Part shown: in pieces, positions 21,926-32,871 of the stretch
Layout: each line of letters starts with the position of its first letter
Numbering within the stretch: the stretch's first letter is position 1
Assembly (NCBI GenBank): GCA_024760905.1
Contig: CM045734.1
Coordinates: forward strand, 40,195,564 to 40,259,563
Reading direction: 5' to 3'
DNA length: 64,000 bases
Source: Plotosus lineatus
Taxonomy: Eukaryota; Chordata; Actinopteri; Siluriformes; Plotosidae
The notes under the pieces: generated by a model
Told to the model about the DNA's origin: nothing
Database searches by the model: none
Seen by the model: only the letters and a program-made list of their open reading frames with translations
Made by a program: the position numbers and the translations under genes

Positions 21926-24055
21926 CAGGAGTGTCCAAACTAAGACCCAGGAGCCATCTGTGGCCCATGGCCCAGTTTTATTGGCCTGCAGTAAATTATG
22001 AAAATATAACTGAATATGGCCTCCACAACTCTGTTACACTTCTCTGTTTCAACACTAGATGGAGCCAGTCACAGTTCCCCACTTAACATAATTATACACA
22101 ATTAAGACGAAGAAAAACTTCCACAGCAAATCAGCAGAAAATAGCAGCACCAAAGAAACGCAAAATACAATGTGAGTGCAGAAAATTTCAAACAAGGTGC
22201 AAAATGAATATTTATTCAAAGAAATCAATGACCGAAAGTGTGTCTGTTTGATTTGTTTGAAGCTATTGGTTTGATAAAAGAGTATAATGTCCACAGGTAC
22301 TATATGCTCAAACATGAGCACCGCACATCGTACACCTGTGCTGAACAAACACAGAAAGTCAAGTGAAAAAATCATACAGGAAAATACCACAACAGCAAGC
22401 TATGAAGTCACTAAACGTAGTGCCCAGCATGGCAAACCATTCACACAGTGATTTCATATAGCAGTGCCTCGCCAAAGTCACAGAAATAATGTGTCCAGAA
22501 AAAGTGCACGATTTCAACAACATAAGTTTATCCAGAAATACAGAGGCATGGAGAATCGAGAACTTGCCAGCTAACTTGGAACTTCAGCTGAGAGACAAAG
22601 CTTGTGCTTTTGATTTTTACTCGATAGCATGTGATGAGAGCACAGATGCCACAGACTTTGACTTTTTTGTGGGGTGTAGATGATAATTTTTGCTGTACAG
22701 AGGAGCTGCTTGTTATGATATTCCTATCTGATGTGGATGCTGAGTACAGCGACGTACTTTATCATTCTGATATGTGTTGGCTCAGCCATGGGTCTGTGCT
22801 ACAGCGGTTTTATTTGACGAGATCAGAAATTCACCAGTTTTTGAATGATGTTGAGTCCGTTGAATGTGGAAAGAAGACGATTGGAGACTGGTTTGAGTTG
22901 AATATGAGAAGCTTTATTGCGTCGTTTGCAAAGGACGGAGACCAGCAATACATGCACAAAGTCACGCTAGAAAAGGTCTGAGGTCTAACTCAAGTCTCGC
23001 GGGTGAGTGCTTTTAAGGATTTCAGAGCAGGTTCCTTCTTCCTGGTTTGTGACTGGGTCTACGATGCATTGTTGTCTCAACAGGATGCGATGAGTCTGGG
23101 CTCTGTCTGGGAGGTAAGGAAGTGAGGAAAACATGAGGAAGTAAGGAAACCACCGAACCAGGAACTGTTGAAGGTCACAGACGGCTCAGTGTGTCACAGG
23201 TGTCTCAGAAAAAATGAACATGCAGAATGGCCCATTAAGCCTATCATTTGATTATTCTCAGCAAGCATTTAAGTATAGCAAAGCACATAAAAATAAAGCA
23301 CCATTATACAGTTAGATAAAGCAGTATTTTCACCAGAGAACATGATATGATGCACTTTTACAATGAGAAGGGCCAACCTCTTAATGAATGAATGATCCTC
23401 TTTGGCTGGCAGACCTGGCATTTTCAGTTGATCTTACTCATCATCTGAATACACTGAAGAAGAGCCTACAAGTGCCACACCTGTATGCACACATGAAAGC
23501 TTTCTGTGTAAAGCTCCGCCTGTTTGAGACACAACTCCAAAGCTTCAATGCTGCAGACTTCCCCATGATGTCAGAAATTAAGTCTGCTTTTCCAAAGGCT
23601 AACCTATTGGCTAAAAAAGAGAAATATGTGTCTGTGATTGCATCTGTTGTGACAAAATTTAACCAGCATTTCCAAAATTTTTTTGTCATTGATAAACAAA
23701 TCAAGCTGTTCTCAACTCCCTTCCTCGTGGATGCAGAAGTAGAAGAGAGTCTGCAGTTAGAACTGATTGAAATGCAGTGTGAAAAACAGACTGAGAACCA
23801 GTATGACTGACAGTCATCTCTGTGAAGTCCTTCATGTCACAACCACCAAACTTTCTCCTGACATGTCAGCATCATTCAATCCAAAGGACAGCATGACTGC
23901 TTCCACTGAGTGCAATGTTCTTCACATTATAGATGAGTCAGAAACACACACAGTATTCACGTGTCAATATGTTGATATGTGTGGCCCGGCCCTTTGTTCA
24001 TTTTTCTGTATTTTGCCCTTATTAAAAAAAAAAAAACTTTGGATACCTACCTCTT
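21926..24055 (+). mobile_element. hAT DNA transposon relic
   Basis: Left end 'caggagtgtccaaact' at 21926 is of the hAT type; right end 'actttggatacctacctctt' is a poor inverted match. Putative 8-bp duplications 'aactagac' (21918-21925) and 'aattagac' (24056-24063) agree at 7 of 8 bases. It contains a decayed hAT transposase (22489-23810) and an unexplained 500-bp block in the middle. The right boundary is uncertain. Confidence 0.7.
22489..23810 (+). pseudogene. hAT transposase (GTF2IRD2/ZBED5-like), broken
   Basis: hAT transposases of this branch have an RNase H-like catalytic core and a C-terminal dimerisation part, and gave rise to host genes such as GTF2IRD2. Here one frame has KVHDFNNISLSRNTEAWRIE and FYSIACDESTDATD, the acidic core motif. 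A shift follows to WGVDDNFCCTEELL. A deletion then joins it directly to DAEYSDVLYHSDMCWLSHG and VLQRFYLTRSEIHQFLND. After an unrelated block (about 22870-23385) the frame resumes at 23389 with PLWLADLAFSVDLTHHLN, AFCVKLRLFETQL, and near the end FLVDAEVEESLQLELIEMQC before a TGA. Order and spacing fit the family; the breaks make it dead. Confidence 0.85.
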
Positions 24056-24063
24056 AATTAGAC

Positions 24064-24682
24064 AGATACATCACTAATGGAAGGGGCTTCAGAAGACCTT
24101 AAGTTTCTATAACTTCAATGAGTCCCAGTAATTTTGACTAATTAGAACATGAAAACACATATCTGAACCAACACCTTCTGAATTAGATTAGAAGCAGTCA
24201 GCCTTGGCGGGTGCTTCAACTCTACTTCAGTTTTTTGGAGAGAAGTGCTGGGTTGTACTCAGGGAAATAATAAATAATGGAGTTTGACTGGTTGAGTGAC
24301 AGGGCAGTCACTGGCTCTAATGAAGAGTGTCTGATTACTGAGTAATGTGACTGTTAGTGTCAAAGCTGGCGCCACCAAGTTCAACATTATTATGTTGTAA
24401 ATGGGAAAGAATGATACCACATGATGTCAATTGGCACTGACACAGTAATAGTAGGCATTTTGAACTGAGTATGATTTTGGACTACTGGCAGGATGACCTC
24501 AAGGATGAGAACATCTCAATCTGTAGCCTAAGCATACAGAGGAATGGTAAATGGTATGTAGATAGTAATGCAAAGCATAACTTATATGCAAGTAGAGACC
24601 ACTGGAGTTATTGGAAACATTGAAACGCTCTAGAGATGGAATTCCATACACATACAAGTGTATAAATACAGCATAAGTTCAG
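24064..24682. other. No recognised feature
   Basis: Single-copy-looking sequence between the hAT relic and a SINE X. Confidence 0.5.
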
Positions 24683-25017
24683 TTCATTTTCTGTAACCGC
24701 TTAATCCTAATTAGGGTATCAGGGAGTCTGGCACCCATTCCAGCCAACTCCAGGCGAGAGCAGAGTACACCCTGGACAGCTCGCCAGGCCATCGCAGGGC
24801 GGAAATACACTGACAGCTATGCAGCTACTCTTGCGAAAGTCAGCGATGGTTCTTTTACATGAACCTCTCACCATAGACAGTGAGAGACATGGCCGGCCTT
24901 TGATAACCCAGTTAGCTGCACTGGGGGGACAGTGACAACCTGTGGAGAGTGGGACTCAAACCCCCAACCTTAGGATCAGCGATCCAGTGCCCCAATACCA
25001 CTAGGCCACCACTGCCC
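24683..25017 (-). mobile_element. SINE X, full length with tail B
   Basis: On the minus strand the head 'gggcagtggtggcctagtgg', B box 'gggtttgagtccc', full body and complete tail B ('cgatggcctggcgagctg', 'gagttggctggaatggg', 'ctaattaggattaagcgg') are all present with few changes. Confidence 0.92.
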
Positions 25018-25585
25018 ACACAGCATGAGTATTGATGCTTAACCAAAAGTGTTGTCACTATTTAAATGGAAGTAAATATTAATAAAAAAATTTAAATGTA
25101 CCCTATAACGGTATTTTGTTTACACACAATTGAACAATCTGTGATGCTGTGAGTGTGACATTACATTAGGAATAACAAAAGCACAAAAAAGCACAAAGCT
25201 CTACCAAGTCAACAGGAAGGTACATATAATGTTCTTCTGTAATCCACACTCACAAAGCTCTTCCTATCGTGTAATGTTAAAGAATCCTTTGAGAAATTCT
25301 CGGATCCAGAATTTGATCCAGATCCTCCCCAAAATCTAACGGCATGTTTATTGTTCAAAGCCCCATTTCTGGTAACGATTTCATGAAAACCCACACTTAA
25401 CTTTTTGCATAATCCTGTTAACAAACAAATTGGAAGATAAAATATAACCTCTTTAGAGGATGTAATTATGACATCGGCTCTATGGAGAACATAGTTAATA
25501 TCGCACTGTATCTGATGCGGCATAAGTGATTGAAGAGTGGGATAAAAAGATTGATGAGGTGCTTTTATTGATGCCCTGTAGTATA
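25018..25585. other. No firm feature; 104-codon open frame
   Basis: A frame on the minus strand (25523 to 25209) starts MPHQIQCDINYVLHRADV and includes FWGGSGSNSGSENF. I recognise no family, and there is no exon border evidence. It may be chance or part of an old repeat. Confidence 0.3.
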
Positions 25586-26651
25586 CAGTGATCCCTCGTT
25601 ACTTTGTGCTTCAGTTTCTGCGGCTTCAGTGCATCGCGAGTTTTTCAAAAATATTCAATGAAAAATAAACAAATAAGGAAATTAAGGAAAAAATAGGGTG
25701 GAAAAACTTCAGGAAATGCCGCAAAACAAGGCCAATTATGCAAAAAAACCCCAAACAAACAAAAACAAAAACAAAAAAACAACCCGACAAAAGTACTTAT
25801 GTATGTGTGTGTATTTATATTTTATTTACACCTAACACATTATTTTTGAATATTTAATTATTATTATTATAAGCATTTATAGCGTTGAATATGTATTTAT
25901 TGATATTACGTATATACATGTATGTCAGTGCTTCTCAAATCGTCGGGAGGCGTGGCATGATGCGGGGGGGGGGGGGGGGGTATGCCGAGGGGAGCATGTA
26001 CTAGTATTACCCTGGAGAGCTGCTTTTCTGGAATTGTGGACGATAATTAAGTGTAATTGCACCTCCACTCTACTAGTTGGCAGTAGAGCTCTCATTGCAG
26101 AGCTATGGTGAAGCGGTTTTTCGCACAAGCAAACGATATGAAGTGCAGTAAACAACCTCTCAGGAAACAGCACCGAAAATTTTCTAACAGGAACGAAGAG
26201 AAAGGTGTAGAGAGACAGAGATATTAAGACATAATTAAGTTAAATGAGTTTAAATAAGGTATGTATATATATATTTTATTTCAGGCACATTTTTGCATCT
26301 TTTCTGTTACAGATTAAAAAACAACGTTAATGAAGTTTTCCTTATTGTAAGTTGAACTATATTTCATTCTTTTTTTTTGTTTTTAATGTTAATAAAGATA
26401 CACTGTTATGCAGAGATGCCATAATAATTTTATAAACAAATAATACTATTTATAGTCGCTTGCTGGGCAGTATGTGTGTGTGTGGGGGGGTATGAAATGT
26501 TTTTTCTTCCTAGAGGGGGAGCCACAGAAAAGAATTGAGAAACACTGGTGTACTTATACATCAGTCAGGAAGGTCGATCCTACGTAGCGGAAATCAGTGG
26601 TCGTGGGGGGGGTCACCATTCCCATTAACCGTGGAAAGTGAGGGATCCCTG
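25586..26651 (+). mobile_element. MITE family T, split by a family H MITE
   Basis: Left end 'cagtgatccctcgttac' after TA (25584-25585); right end 'gtgagggatccctg' to 26651 before TA (26652-26653). The outer parts match 18372-18707 ('ggcttcagtgcatcgcga', the A-rich centre, 'ggaaatcagtggtcgtggg'). A 622-bp H element is inserted at 25926-26547. Confidence 0.87.
25926..26547 (+). mobile_element. hAT-type MITE family H, long copy
   Basis: Ends 'cagtgcttctcaaat' and 'attgagaaacactg'. The interior matches 50627-51203 closely: 'gcaaacgatatgaag', 'aggaacgaagagaaaggtg', 'aatgaagttttccttattg'. A G-run is at about 25964-25980. Flanking 8-mers 'atgtatgt' and 'gtgtactt' agree at only 5 of 8, so the duplication has decayed. 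Confidence 0.85.
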
Positions 26652-27165
26652 TATGGCAATGTTCGATACAGGTTCGATACAGGTTAGCCCTCTCTCACTG
26701 ATGTTTGCGTTCTCACTGCCAGCACTGTGCACTTCCAGTCAGCCATGGTAAAAAGTCCCTATGGGGTAGTTCATGATTATAGAATGAAGTGCATTTTTTT
26801 AACCTTTGAATCCAGGAATATTGAATGTTTAACAGGTCTGATAAGTACGAAAGATTCACATGAGTTTTTAATGACAAGCATTGACACCATCATCCAGTAT
26901 TGATGGGTTATGTTGCCATTTTTGTTGTTCAAGAGCTATTATAAATTTATTGTCCTTAAAACAAACATTTAAGAGCAGGCATTTATGTGGTTTGGTGCAG
27001 TTAGAGTGTTTTATTATTTTCATAATTACTTCAGCACCTGTACAAAAACAGCCATTATAACAGAGAAACAGAAATAATTATAGATAAGCATCCGATTTCC
27101 GTAGTGTCACATTATAATACAATGATTTTTTTAAAGGAATGCAATGAGTGATTGCGTGCTTTTTC
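26652..27165. other. No recognised feature
   Basis: AT-rich; nothing recognised. Confidence 0.5.
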
Positions 27166-27385
27166 ATTCATTCATTTTCTGAGGCGCTTAAACGGGGTGG
27201 CTGGCGCCCATCTCAGCCAACTCTACGCAAGGGCGGGCTACACCTTGGACAGATCACTAGACCATCACAGGGCCAACACTCACACAACCATTTATACTCC
27301 TACTCACACCTAGGGGTGATTTGGAACAGTATCTACTGTGCATGTTTTTGGACTGTGGGAGGAAACCAGAGTACCTGGGGGTACC
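27166..27385 (-). mobile_element. SINE V copy with tail B, head missing
   Basis: Reverse tail B ('cattcattttctgaggcgct', 'cgcccatctcagccaactct', 'caccttggacagatcac') then reverse V body ('gggccaacactcacac', 'gcatgtttttggactgtggg', 'gaggaaaccagagtacc'). It stops before the tRNA-like head. Confidence 0.8.
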
Positions 27386-27483
27386 AATGTAAAGTATTGA
27401 TTAACTCTGAAATAAAAGTGCTAATGTTTATAAAGTGTTATTAAAAACTTCACTCAAAATAAAACCAGCAATTTTTCTTCTGA

Positions 27484-27768
27484 GGCAGTGGTGGCCCGGT
27501 GGTAGGATGCTAGATTACTGATCCCATGGTCCGAAGTTCAAGCCCCACTATCAACAGTTGTCACTGCCAATGCATTTAACTGGTTTATAAAGGGCCGGCC
27601 ATGTCTCTCAATGTCTATGGTAAAAGAACCATTGTTGACTTTTCCAAGAGTAACGGCATAAGTCGTCAGTGTGTTTCTGCCCTGTGATGGCCTGGTGAGC
27701 TGTCCAGGGTGTAATCTTCCTGTGACCTTAATTAAGATGAAGCAGTTCATAAAATGAATGACTGAATG
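27484..27768 (+). mobile_element. SINE X copy with shortened tail B
   Basis: Head 'aggcagtggtggcccggtgg', degenerate B box 'gaagttcaagcccc', body, then 'ccctgtgatggcctggtgag', 'gtccagggtgtaatcttcc', 'attaagatgaagcagttc' and 'aaaatgaatgactgaatg'. Part of tail B is deleted. Confidence 0.85.
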
Positions 27769-29371
27769 TTTCTTTTCTGATCATAAACAATATGATGAAT
27801 ATTCCATTGCTTTTATGTGAAAGTCCTGTTTATTGATGGCACAACTTAGCAAAATATCTGCAAAAGAAATTAATAATAGAATTAAAAACTAATATTCAGG
27901 CCTGCATTTTTTTTTTTTTTTTTTTTTTTTTTTGCAGCTTGTCATTTTTAAAAAATCTCATTTGAGGAGGCCTTAAAAAACACAGTGTATATTAAACACA
28001 GTGACACCTTAGTTAAAAATAAACCAAAAAATCAACGTCAGTATTCTACATTCAAAAGACCAGCTCAACAAGAACAAGATATTTGCAGCTTAGTTTTCTA
28101 ACACTGAGACAGGACAACAGCACAACATAATAATAATCAGTAATTTGCGTAACTCTTGTTTTCTACACCATCTTTGCGGTAGAGTCCCATTAGGTTGCGG
28201 TTTAAAGCTTTTAGATGCTGAATGATGTAATGGAGACAGTGAAGTTGATGGTTTTATGGACAGTATATTGGAATGGATGGATTTAACTGTATTGGCCAAA
28301 AGCAATGCATGCAAATTATTTAGTAATTTTAAATGCAGTTCTTTTGATCACTCATTCAATCATTTAAAATATAACCTATAGTTAGCTGGCACTGTTCCAC
28401 AAAAATGAATAACTTATTTATCAGTTTTTCAATCATAAGTAAACAAGAAGATCTATTCAGAGAATGATATTTTAGGTGATTAAAAAAAAAGCATGTTCAA
28501 GAGGAATCTTTCGAGGAAATCAATGTAAATGGTTATCCATTTGAATCAGACAGGGAAGACTCTTGTGTCGACAGTGAGACATCACATTTTAGTGACTGTG
28601 GATGAAAATGCTACCAGAGAGGAGTGTGACGGAAGATAAAAAAGGCTTATGCCGCTAACGCTTTGCAAAGTTTGCGCAGCTCTACACTGACCAATTATGT
28701 GGTAGTCAATGATGTAGCAGAGTCAGTTCAAAGAGGTTGCATCATTACCAGGTTAAAACAGCCAATGAGAAAGGCAGTATGTCTCTGAGCATGCCTTGTG
28801 GCGTAGCATGCTTTAAAATGGGCAATGACTGATGTTGCCAGAAGGAACTGTTGCTGTAATGCCTGATCATTTTAAATAGATTGTAGTACAAATTTACAAC
28901 ATATAACCATTATTATTATTATTTTAACAATCATACTATCTATATTTAACCATATTATATAAAGCTCATTCTTTACAAGGCACGTATGCCGGATATGACA
29001 TATGCCATTCGTTTTCCTTCATAAATGAAAAAAACATTTGGTTGAGATAAAAGCACAAAGTAGTTGCACAGACAATTCTGCAACAGTTCAGAGTTAAACA
29101 AAAGCTGTGTCTTAGAACAGGTCCAAGATGATAAATACAACCCAGCTGGAGTGAGAGGTAATCTAGTATTTTTGTAGTTCGTATCATAATATTCCAGTTC
29201 TAAAAGTTCTGGCATCACGTCTCTATTTGGCAGTAACTTACACATAAACATTTGAACATGGCATGATGGCTTTTCATCTGTGAATGAAAGAATAAAGATA
29301 AACAATGGAGCCCACTTATTATTGTATACACTATAGAGAAGGGTTCGGAGTTCTTTTAAGCAATTAGCTCA
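27769..29371. other. Mostly unrecognised; T-run
   Basis: A run of about 27 T at 27908-27933. Frames near 28500 (ESFEEINVNGYPFESDRED) and 28973-29305 (-) have no recognised domain. Otherwise nothing seen. Confidence 0.45.
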
Positions 29372-29383
29372 GGTTACTGTAAT

Positions 29384-29709
29384 GGGGCAGTGGTGGTCTA
29401 GTGGTATAGGGTGCTGGATTGCTGATCCTAAGGTTGGGGGTTCGAGTCCCACTCTCCACAAGGTTATCACTGTCCCCCCAGTGCAGCTAACTGGGTTATC
29501 AAAGGCCGGCCATGTCTCTCACTGTCTATGGTGTGAGGCTGTAAAAGAACATTTGCTGACTTTTGTAAAGATTATGCTGCATAGCCGTCAGTGTGTTCCT
29601 GCCCCTTGCTAAAGGGTTGTGTTAGGATGCCAAATCAAATATGCAGATCAAATAATTCGCTGTGACGACCTCTGGAAAAAAGGGAAAAGAAGAAAGAAGA
29701 AATAGTTCC
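29384..29709 (+). mobile_element. SINE X with tail A and target-site duplication
   Basis: Complete SINE X: head 'ggggcagtggtggtctagtgg', B box 'gggttcgagtccc', body, and a shortened tail A ('ccttgctaaagggttgtg', 'gccaaatcaaatatgc', 'aattcgctgtgacgacctct', 'gaaaagaagaaagaagaa'). It is flanked by 'ggttactgtaat' on both sides (29372-29383 and 29710-29721), which fixes the unit's borders. Confidence 0.95.
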
Positions 29710-29844
29710 GGTTACTGTAATGAATGCTTACAGTTTCACTTTTCCCAAAATACACCTCACCTGTCTGGGTGCTTTTATTTCTTGCTGATGAATTATCTTA
29801 TTAAACAAATATATCACTATAATAATCAATTACCCTTTCTGAAT

Positions 29845-30640
29845 CACCACTTTATCGTGGTGTAGGGGTTTACGTGTCCTAATGATCCTAGGAGCGATGT
29901 TGTCAGGAACTTTAAGCCCCTGGTCACCCAAGCCAAACAGGTATTAGGTGAAGGTCCATGCAAAGCACAGTTCAAAAACGCCCATGGAAAACCATAAAAG
30001 GACACGGTCTCCCTTGCCCGGACGCGGGTCACTGGGGACCCATACACTGGAGCCAGGCCTGGGGGAGGGGCTTGAAGACGAGCTTCTGGTGGTCCGGCTT
30101 CCCATGGACCCACCACCTGTGGGAGAGGCTATAGGGGTCGGGTACAGTGTGAGTTGCGGGGAGGCCGAAAGCATGGGTTCTGTCAGACCGATCCTTGGTT
30201 ACTGACTCTTGGGGTCTTGTTCACAAGTGAGAGAAGGATGGAGCAGGAGCTCGACAGGTGGATCACTGCAGCTTCTGCTCTAAAGTGGAGCTTGTGCCAG
30301 TTCATTGTGGTGAAGAGAAAGTTGAGCCTCAAAATGCAAAGCTCTCAATTTACCAGTCGATCTATGTTCCAACCCTTACCTATGGTCAGAAGGATATGGC
30401 CTTATAGATAGAGTGAGAAGCTCAGCTCTGTAGGAGCTCTGGTAAGGCATCTAAGTAGAATGCCTCCCAACCTAAATCATGCTGAAAGGATTATATTGGC
30501 TGGTCTAGCAATGCCTCGGTGTCTCCTGGAAGAGCTGGATCTAGTGGCCTGGGAGTGGGACGTCTGCACCTTATTGCTCAGGCTGTTGTCCCTGTGACCC
30601 GGCCCCGGATTAGGCGTAGGAAGGTGATGCTCATCAGTTA
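29845..30640 (+). mobile_element. Second RTE-type (Rex3-like) LINE, internally deleted
   Basis: The first half (29845-30205) is GC-rich and resembles the 5' part of a fish non-LTR element I remember ('tcgtggtgtaggggttt', 'ggacgcgggtcactgggg', 'ccacctgtgggagagg'). From about 30205 it jumps to the 3' part of a polymerase gene ('ggatggagcaggagctcgac', 'tttaccagtcgatctatgtt', 'gatagagtgagaagctcag', 'agaatgcctccc') and ends 'gacccggccccggatta'. Coding remnants are shattered. The Rex3-like label is from memory and tentative; the RTE class is more secure. Confidence 0.6.
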
Positions 30641-30660
30641 CTATTATTTATCACCTATAT

Positions 30661-30678
30661 TTAAATATTTTTAACCAA
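30661..30678 (+). repeat. Target-site duplication, LINE copy 2 (5' side)
   Basis: 'ttaaatatttttaaccaa', identical to 33152-33169. Confidence 0.95.
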
Positions 30679-30687
30679 TGCAGCCTT

Positions 30688-30751
30688 GTGGTGGTGGGGG
30701 GTGGGGTGGGTTGGTGGGGGGTGGGTGGGTGGGGGGGTGGGGTGGGGGGGC
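30688..30751 (+). repeat. G-rich tract at the LINE 5' end
   Basis: Many runs of three to seven G separated by T or TT ('ggtggtggggggtggggtgg', 'gggtgggtgggtggggggg'). It lies within 10-70 bp of the element's 5' end and could form a G-quadruplex on the sense strand. Confidence 0.85.
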
Positions 30752-30795
30752 ACAAACCAGTGTCTCTCCCTCACGCTGGTCCCAGACTCGGATAA

Positions 30796-31662
30796 ATGCA
30801 CAGGGTTGTGTCAGGAAGGGCATCAGACGTAAAACCAATGCCAAACTTTATCATGCAAATCACAAATATTACCTCCATACCGGATCGGTCGAGGCCCGGG
30901 TTAACGACTGCCATCAGTGCTGTTAACCAACAGGGTGCTGATGGAAATTGGACTACTGTTGGTCAAAGAAGGAGAGGCGGGAGGCGTGTCCGAAGGCAGA
31001 GAGAGAAGAGGAAAAGCATGAGTCTAGGACTGAGAGTAGGGACTTTGAATGTTGGAACTATGAAAGGAAAAGATAGAGAGCTGACTGACATGATGCAGAG
31101 GAGGAAGGTGGACATACTCTGTGTTCAGGAGACCAGGTAGAAAGGTAGCAAAGCTAGAAGCTTAGGAGCAGGGTTTAAGCTGTTCGTTCATGGTGTGGAT
31201 GGGAAGAGAAATGGAGTAGGAGTCATCTTGAAGGAGGGGTTGATCAGGAATGTTCTAGAAATGAAAAGAGTGTCAGACAGAGTGATGAGTCTCAAGTTAG
31301 AAATTGAAGGTGTGATGTTCAATGTTGTTAGTGCTTATGCCCCACAAGCAGGATGTGAGCTAGAAGAGAAGGAGAGATTCTGGAGTGAGTTAGATGAAGT
31401 GATGCAGAGTACCCCTAGAGGTGAAAGAGTGGTCATTGGTGCAGACTTCAATGGACATGTTGGTGCAAGCAACAGAGGGGACAAGGAAGTGATGGGCAGG
31501 TTTGGTATCCAGGACAGGAACACAGGACAGATGTTGATCGATTTTGCAAAAAGGATGGGAATGGCTGCGGTGAATGCTTTCTCCCAGAAGAGAGAGGAGC
31601 ATAGGGTGACTTATAAAAGTGGCGGTAGGAGCACACAGGTAGACTACATCTTGTGTAGATGA
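30796..31662 (+). pseudogene. RTE-type LINE endonuclease domain, broken
   Basis: The apurinic-type endonuclease nicks the target before reverse transcription. After a basic leader (QRRRGGRRVRRQREKRKS) come GLRVGTLNVGTM (start of the fold), VDILCVQETR (catalytic glutamate), GVGVILKEGL, VVSAYAPQAG, VVIGADFNGHVG (catalytic aspartate and asparagine) and STQVDYILCR. A TAG at 31138-31140 replaces the residue after ETR; the same frame then continues. A TGA at 31660-31662 follows CR, and the usual downstream serine-aspartate-histidine motif is missing because sequence is deleted. Dead. Confidence 0.9.
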
Positions 31663-31756
31663 TGCAGCAAATGTGATCAGGGAGACAGGTAGGAGAGTAC
31701 TTGGTGTGTACTCTGGAAGGAAAGTAGATAAGGAGACTTGATGGTGGAATGAGGAA

Positions 31757-32871
31757 GTGCAGGAGTCTGTACAAAGGAAGAGGTTAGCGAAGAAGAAGTG
31801 GGACATTGAGAGGACCGAAGAGAGTAAACAAAAGTTCAGGGAGACACAGCGTAAGGTGAATGTAGCAGTGTCAAAGGCCAAACAGAGGGCGTATGATGAC
31901 TTGTATACTAGGTTGGACAGTAAGGAGGGAAAAAATGATCTATACAGGTTGGCACAGCAGAGAGATAGAGATGGGAAGGAGGTGCAGCAAGTTAGATTGA
32001 TAAAGGACAGAGAGGGAAATGTATTGACAAGAGTGTGCTGGGAAGATGGAAAGAGTACTTTGAAGAGCTGATGAATGAGGAAAATGAGAGAGAAAAAAGA
32101 GTAGAAGAGGTGACTGTTGAGGAGCAGGAAGTAGCATAGATTAGTAAGGGTGAAGTGAGGAGGGCATTGTAGAGGATGAAGAGTTGAAAGGAAGTTGGTC
32201 CTGATGATATACCTGTAGAGGTATGGAAGTGTCTAGGAGAGGTAGCAGTAGATTTTCGGACAAGAACATTCAACAAGGTCTTAGAGAGTGAGCAGATGCC
32301 AGAGGAATGGAGGAGAAGTGTGCTGGTGCCCATTTTTAAGAACAAGGGAGATGTGCAGAGTTGTGGCAACTACAGAGGGATAAAGTTGATGAGCCATACG
32401 ATGAAGATATGGGAAAGAATAGTGGAAGCGAGACTAAGGGCAGAGGTCAGCATTTGTGAACAACAGTTTGGTTTCATGCCAAGAAAGAGCACCACAGATG
32501 CAGTGTTTGCTTTGAGGATGTTAATAGAGAAGTACAGAGAAGGCCAGAGAGAGCTGCATTGTGCCTTTGCAGATCTGGAGAAAGCATATGACAGGGTGCC
32601 AAGAGAAGAACTGTGGTATTGCATGAGGAAGTCTGGAGTGGCAGAGAAGTATGTTAGAGTGGTGCAGGACATGTATGAGAGAAGTAAGACAGTGGTGAGG
32701 TGTGCTGTCGGCGTGACCGAAGAATTCAAGGTGGAGGTGGGACTGCATCAAGGATCAGCTCTGAGCCCCTTCTTGTTTGCGATGGCAATGGACAGGTTGA
32801 CAGACGAGGTTAGACAAGAATCTCCATGGACTGGATCAGGAATGAGTACATCAGAGGGACAGCACATGTAA
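31757..32871 (+). pseudogene. RTE-type LINE linker and reverse transcriptase, broken
   Basis: A basic linker (RKRLAKKKWDIERTEESKQK, AVSKAKQRAYDDLYTR) runs to about 32071. After frame breaks and stops near 32139-32190 the polymerase resumes: VGPDDIPVEVWK (32200), LVPIFKNKGDVQSCGNYRGI, FGFMPRKSTTDAVFALR, ADLEKAYDRVPREELWY (first catalytic aspartate present) and VGLHQGSALSPFLFAMAMDR. At about 32829 the text jumps from SPWT to RNEYIRGT-like sequence in another frame. This skips the FADD catalytic motif, about 478 bp as judged against the copy at 19600-21178. The C-terminal RWFGHVQRRDSEYIGSR part follows to 33113, out of frame. Confidence 0.9.

Noticed and set aside
25209..25523. 104-codon minus-strand frame as a host exon
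   Set aside because: No recognised domain, no clear splice borders and no neighbouring exon; kept only as an unassigned region.
31335..32369. Several open frames of 60-160 codons on the minus strand
   Set aside because: All are antisense shadows of the LINE endonuclease, linker and polymerase on the plus strand.
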